From assembly GCA_017311185.1 (NCBI GenBank), contig JAESUZ010001069.1:256501-320500 (forward strand): a stretch of 64,000 nucleotides of DNA, in the 5' to 3' direction. The notes below the pieces were generated by a model, which saw nothing but the letters and a program-made list of their open reading frames with translations, did not search any database and was not told where the DNA came from. Shown piece by piece: positions 60,291 through 64,000 of this stretch. A program made the translations under genes and the position numbers. This DNA is from Proteles cristata cristata (lineage: Eukaryota > Chordata > Mammalia > Carnivora > Hyaenidae). Numbering within the stretch: position 1 is the stretch's first letter; each line of letters starts with the position of its first letter.

Positions 60291-62629
60291 TAAGTTGAGA
60301 AAAGAGAGAAAGGAATGTACTGCTTTGCATCTATTTCCTCCTCTGTAAATAACTCTCTGCTTAGGCTCCTCATGGGCCTTGGGTTGTTCTATCTTCACAC
60401 CTGAGTAAGGGAAGCAAAAAGAAGCTTTTTCTATGTCTGAACTTTTTAAGCTTCCCCCTGATCCCAGGCTAGATCTCGGACCTAAGCCTCTAGAAGATAC
60501 CTCAAGAGGCAAACACATAGTGTCTTGGTTGAAACCGAAAGTGATGACCAGAGGGGAGCCCTCCTCTTATCCACGTAGTGTTCAAACCTTGCAGGACCTG
60601 GACCCGGGGAGGAGACTTGCAGAAAGACCTCCTGACAGGCCTCTCTCCAAAAGTGACCTGCACTACTGAGAGTCCTTGACTGAAGCTTGCCTTTGCCAAG
60701 TCAGAGACTCCCTCTCACACTCTTTCAGTCAGTCAAGAATGACAAGGCAAAAGAAACTGGGAAGATAAGAAGTGTCAATATTGTGAGGAATAGAGAAAGA
60801 GAGACAGAGAGAGAAAGGGAAGTTGGTTAAGACTAGAGTTAAAAAGCTCAGAAAACAGATTGAGTTAAACATACAAAATAAAAATAAGCTCAATTTACAT
60901 TCAAATAAAATCCCATCCCAGTTGGATGGGAAACTGATGGTTGAGTTTTAGAAGTAAGCCTGGTCTTTATTTTGTCTGTATTCTATAATGCATCTCATGT
61001 TGCCTAGGCTCTTAACCAGTAGGGTTTCCTTACTAGGTGAACTGACCCAAATCTTCATACCAGAAGAGTCTGAACCCTTGGTGAATTCGTTGAGAATTGT
61101 GCTAATATTTTAAAGGTTAACTTTACTACCAGACATGGCAGAATAAGAAATCATGCCAAGTGTTCCTCACATTCAATGCATATTTCTCCAGGCCTCTATT
61201 ATATTGGATTCCACTCAGGCATCACTTTTTTGCAATAAGCAGAAGCCCACTTAAGCTGACTACGCTTCACCAAATTGCTCCTCCCAGGATGAAAGAACCT
61301 TTACCGCTCAGCACCATGCACCAATGCTGGAAATGGTATCCACATTCTTTTGAGCCTCTTTTACTTATAAACCTGCTTGCCAGTACCCCTTTCTTTTCTA
61401 GACAAGGATGAGTTGGATGCAAGGAACAGACACTTTCTTGGTTAATTTAAGCGAAGGTGGGTTTATTATAAAAGAATTGGCAGCTACCCCAGCTCCCAAA
61501 GCAGACTATTGAAACAATTTGTTGAGTCTGGAGCTTTTCCTGAATTAACAAAAGGGAGGAGCCATTAAAGGATAATATAGCTTATTTATTCTTTCAATAG
61601 CTTCCCAGGAAGAGCAGGAAAGAAACCAGACCTCTTTTCTGAACAATAATGGGGCTCACTAACTCTGGGAAAAAGGCGAGATGTCCTTCTAATTGAGGAA
61701 ATATATCCTTTTTCAATATGAGTCTAGATAGTACTCTCTAAAAATTAATGTCTGTTCCTGGGAACAGTGGATGAGCTAATATAACAATTCTATTAATCAA
61801 ATGAACTGACATGATTCCTGCTTACACATGTAGGAATGTGGAAAAGGAAATCTGACCAGAAAAATCTAAATCCACAACTAAGGACAGACCCAGAAGCTCT
61901 TCCTCTTTTTCCCCTCTCCCACCCTCTCCCCTATACATACAATTCTGTAAGACATGGATGACAGCAGGCATCATGTTTAACTAGCTTAACGTCCTGTGGG
62001 CTCATCTCAAATTGGCACACAGATACTTGTGACTTTGGGGTAAGGTGAGGATTTTGAATTTGAAGAGAGAGAAGACCCAAGAAGTGAGATCCCTTCCTAA
62101 ATATTAGGTTAGGAAGCTGGTGGGCTTTCAAATGGAACAAATTTTGAAAGGAGGCCCATAAGAAGGAAAAGTTATATAGCTAAAATTCAGGGAGCCTGAA
62201 AGACCTAGATCTGTACATACCATCCCTTTGAGAACTAAAGAAAAAGTCTCAAAAAAAAAAAAAAAGTTAGGAGCACTTTATCCTTCCCCTCTCTGACAGT
62301 GAATCTCCCTTCTGAATGGCTTCAACTCTTCCATGAAGATACCTGCATATAACCACTAAGGCTATTGGAAATTTGAGAGAGACCAGAGGGAGAGACTTGT
62401 GAGGGGAGGAAAATCTGCCCCAAACACCTCCTCCTTTGATGTACTGGAGATCTCAAGGTGGCTATGAGGAGGAGTTGTTGGTAGTGACAGGCTACACTGA
62501 GAGCAGGGGGAAATAACCATGATGACAGGATAGCCTGGCAGAGAGGACAAATTTGAGGGGCAATATGACCAAAGCTTTGGGGTCTTCATAGGGATCAGAG
62601 GACACTGCCTTTTAAGAGAGGAAGTGAGA
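60291..62629. other. Intergenic
   Basis: No gene supported. A slightly CpG-containing open frame of 78 codons lies at 60433-60669 without family match. Nothing else identified. Confidence 0.45.
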
Positions 62630-62880
62630 GGGGCACCTGGGTGACTCAGTCGGTTAAGCATCTGACTTCAGCTCAGGTCATGATCTCACAGTTCATGAGT
62701 TCAAGCCCTGCATCGGGCTCTGTGCTGACAGCTAACTCAGAACCTGGAGTCTGTCTTCATATTCTGTCAGCACAGAGCCCAACGCGAGCCTCGAACCCAC
62801 GAACTATGAGATCATGACCTGAGCCAGTCATATGCTCAACTGACTAAGCCACCCAGGTGCCCCTAAAAAAATTTTTTTTA
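62630..62880. mobile_element. Fold-back SINE: two heads in inverted orientation
   Basis: Plus-strand SINE head and body at 62630-62766 (GGGGCACCTGGGTGACTCAG to ATATTCTGT), joined directly to a minus-strand SINE head at 62767-62863 (CAGCACAGAGCCC to CACCCAGGTGCCCC). A 'taaaaaaatttttttta' spacer follows. Both outer ends are SINE heads, so the element is an inverted repeat with arms of about 95 bases. Similar flanks (aagagaggaagtgag and aaagaggaaatgagg) suggest that it arrived as one unit. Confidence 0.85.
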
Positions 62881-62987
62881 AAGAGGAAATGAGGGAGGCT
62901 CCTCTTTCAGGTGACCTGATAGCATGAAGTTACAATTAGTTCTAAATCTGTTTCAAGCCCAAAGTTCTATACACTCTGATCCACTTC

Positions 62988-63029
<42 letters not shown>

Positions 63030-64000
63030 CTCCCACACTCCCTCATGCTGCCTTGATCCTTCCACATGAATCAAGGACAGCACAGCCCCTTCATCAATTT
63101 TCACTAAGCACATCAAAAATTTCCTATTTCAAGAGATAAGAACTCTGAAGTTTTGTAAAGTTGGAAATGGGTATGTCACATAAATGTCACAGACTCTACC
63201 CTCCACACCCTTATTCTCTTTCTTCCCTCTCCAGAGTAAGAAAATGCTTTTCCTTGCTCCAGCAGATGTTTTATCCATACTTGGACTCCTTGGCTTCTCA
63301 CTGTCTACCTCAAGTGAGCTAGTCATGAAATTCTTCCATAAAACTATGGTGATGTCTCTTCAGCAAGTACAATGAGTGTAATTCCCTCCATCTCAACAAC
63401 TAAGGGTAAAGTGACTACCTCACAGACTCCAAGACCAAAAAAACCCCTGTGGGACTAGAATAAGGTCAGAAAACCAGGCTTCTCCCTCTGATTTTCAAAG
63501 GTCTCCTGATCTCTTATTCCCACTCTTCTCCATGTGTCTGTTCCATGCTGCTTCCCTGAAGCTGACTCTCTGTGTCTAGTTATCAGCAATCCACAGGGCC
63601 GGAAAATGGCCATCCAAATCCAGCTTGAGTGCCTAGTGTTAAATAATTGAAGTAACTGTGTCTTAGTAGAATTTCCTGAAAGATAAAGAGAGTGAGCATC
63701 TAACTGGTAGCCTTGGGTCAGGCCCAATCAGCTATTGCCCAGGGGTGAGGGAATGAGATGAATACAGTCAATATGGCCAACTCTTACAGGACCTGTGGGC
63801 AAGACAGGCACAGAAGCTTGTCTAATACAAGTAGCCCATCTATTTACCCTTGGTGGTTGTTGTAGAGTTTGGAGACTCCAATTAATAATCCCCACCCCAT
63901 TCTTTGCCTGAGTTCTGAATCAATTGAGAAATAATGCAAAAGTATAAGGCAAATGAGAGATTAAAATAACAACACTACTAATAAAGTTGATATTGACAGA
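62881..64000. other. Intergenic to window end
   Basis: No gene is supported; contains a CA microsatellite. Short frames at 63184-63375 and 63455-63727 match nothing known to me. Confidence 0.5.
62991..63028. repeat. (CA)n microsatellite
   Basis: Nineteen uninterrupted CA units. Confidence 0.97.

Noticed and set aside
60433..60669. 78-codon frame with some CpG
   Set aside because: No homologue recognised, no promoter or splice structure visible; too short to support.

Overview
The window is mammalian nuclear DNA, very probably from a carnivore and most likely a cat (felid). It has long introns and intergenic stretches, GT-AG splicing, and about 31 copies of the carnivore tRNA-Lys-derived SINE (heads like GGGGCGCCTGGGTGGCTCAG, (TC)n tract, A-rich tail). 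It also has 5'-truncated LINE-1 3' ends that read, on the minus strand, as the 'TTTATTGTCAAGTTGGTTTCC' type seen in cats. No bacterial, plasmid or phage signature is present.

Layout. (1) 1-4.2 kb: the last part of intron 1 and exons 2-5 of CCKBR, the gastrin/cholecystokinin type B receptor, on the + strand; exon 1 lies upstream of the window. (2) 4.2-11.6 kb: intergenic, with old repeats. (3) 11.68-12.33 kb: an isolated CpG-rich block with GC boxes, two CACGTG E-boxes and a good splice donor, which I read as a candidate promoter or first exon of an unassigned transcript. (4) 12.4-48 kb: a gene desert holding SINEs, L1 ends, LTR relics, a MER5A-like relic and one degraded retrocopy of a TBC-domain gene (closest to TBC1D12) at 26.0-26.9 kb on the minus strand. 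(5) 48.08-49.9 kb: CAVIN3 (PRKCDBP/SRBC), minus strand, complete in two exons with a CpG-rich promoter and polyadenylation signals. (6) 50-64 kb: intergenic, SINE-dense, including two same-oriented ERV3/MaLR-type LTRs with a pol-like patch between them, and a fold-back SINE.

The order CCKBR (+) then CAVIN3 (-), about 45 kb apart, matches my memory of human 11p15.4, so this looks like an ordinary conserved neighbourhood. The two genes are not functionally linked: one is a G-protein-coupled peptide receptor, the other a caveola coat protein.

I found no convincing new biological system. The most useful second looks are species differences in CCKBR splicing (the intron 4 retention form is closed by an immediate stop, and the short-form donor is absent), the CpG island, the TBC1D12-like retrocopy, the fold-back SINE, two near-perfect 24-bp palindromes, and a few short coding-like patches.
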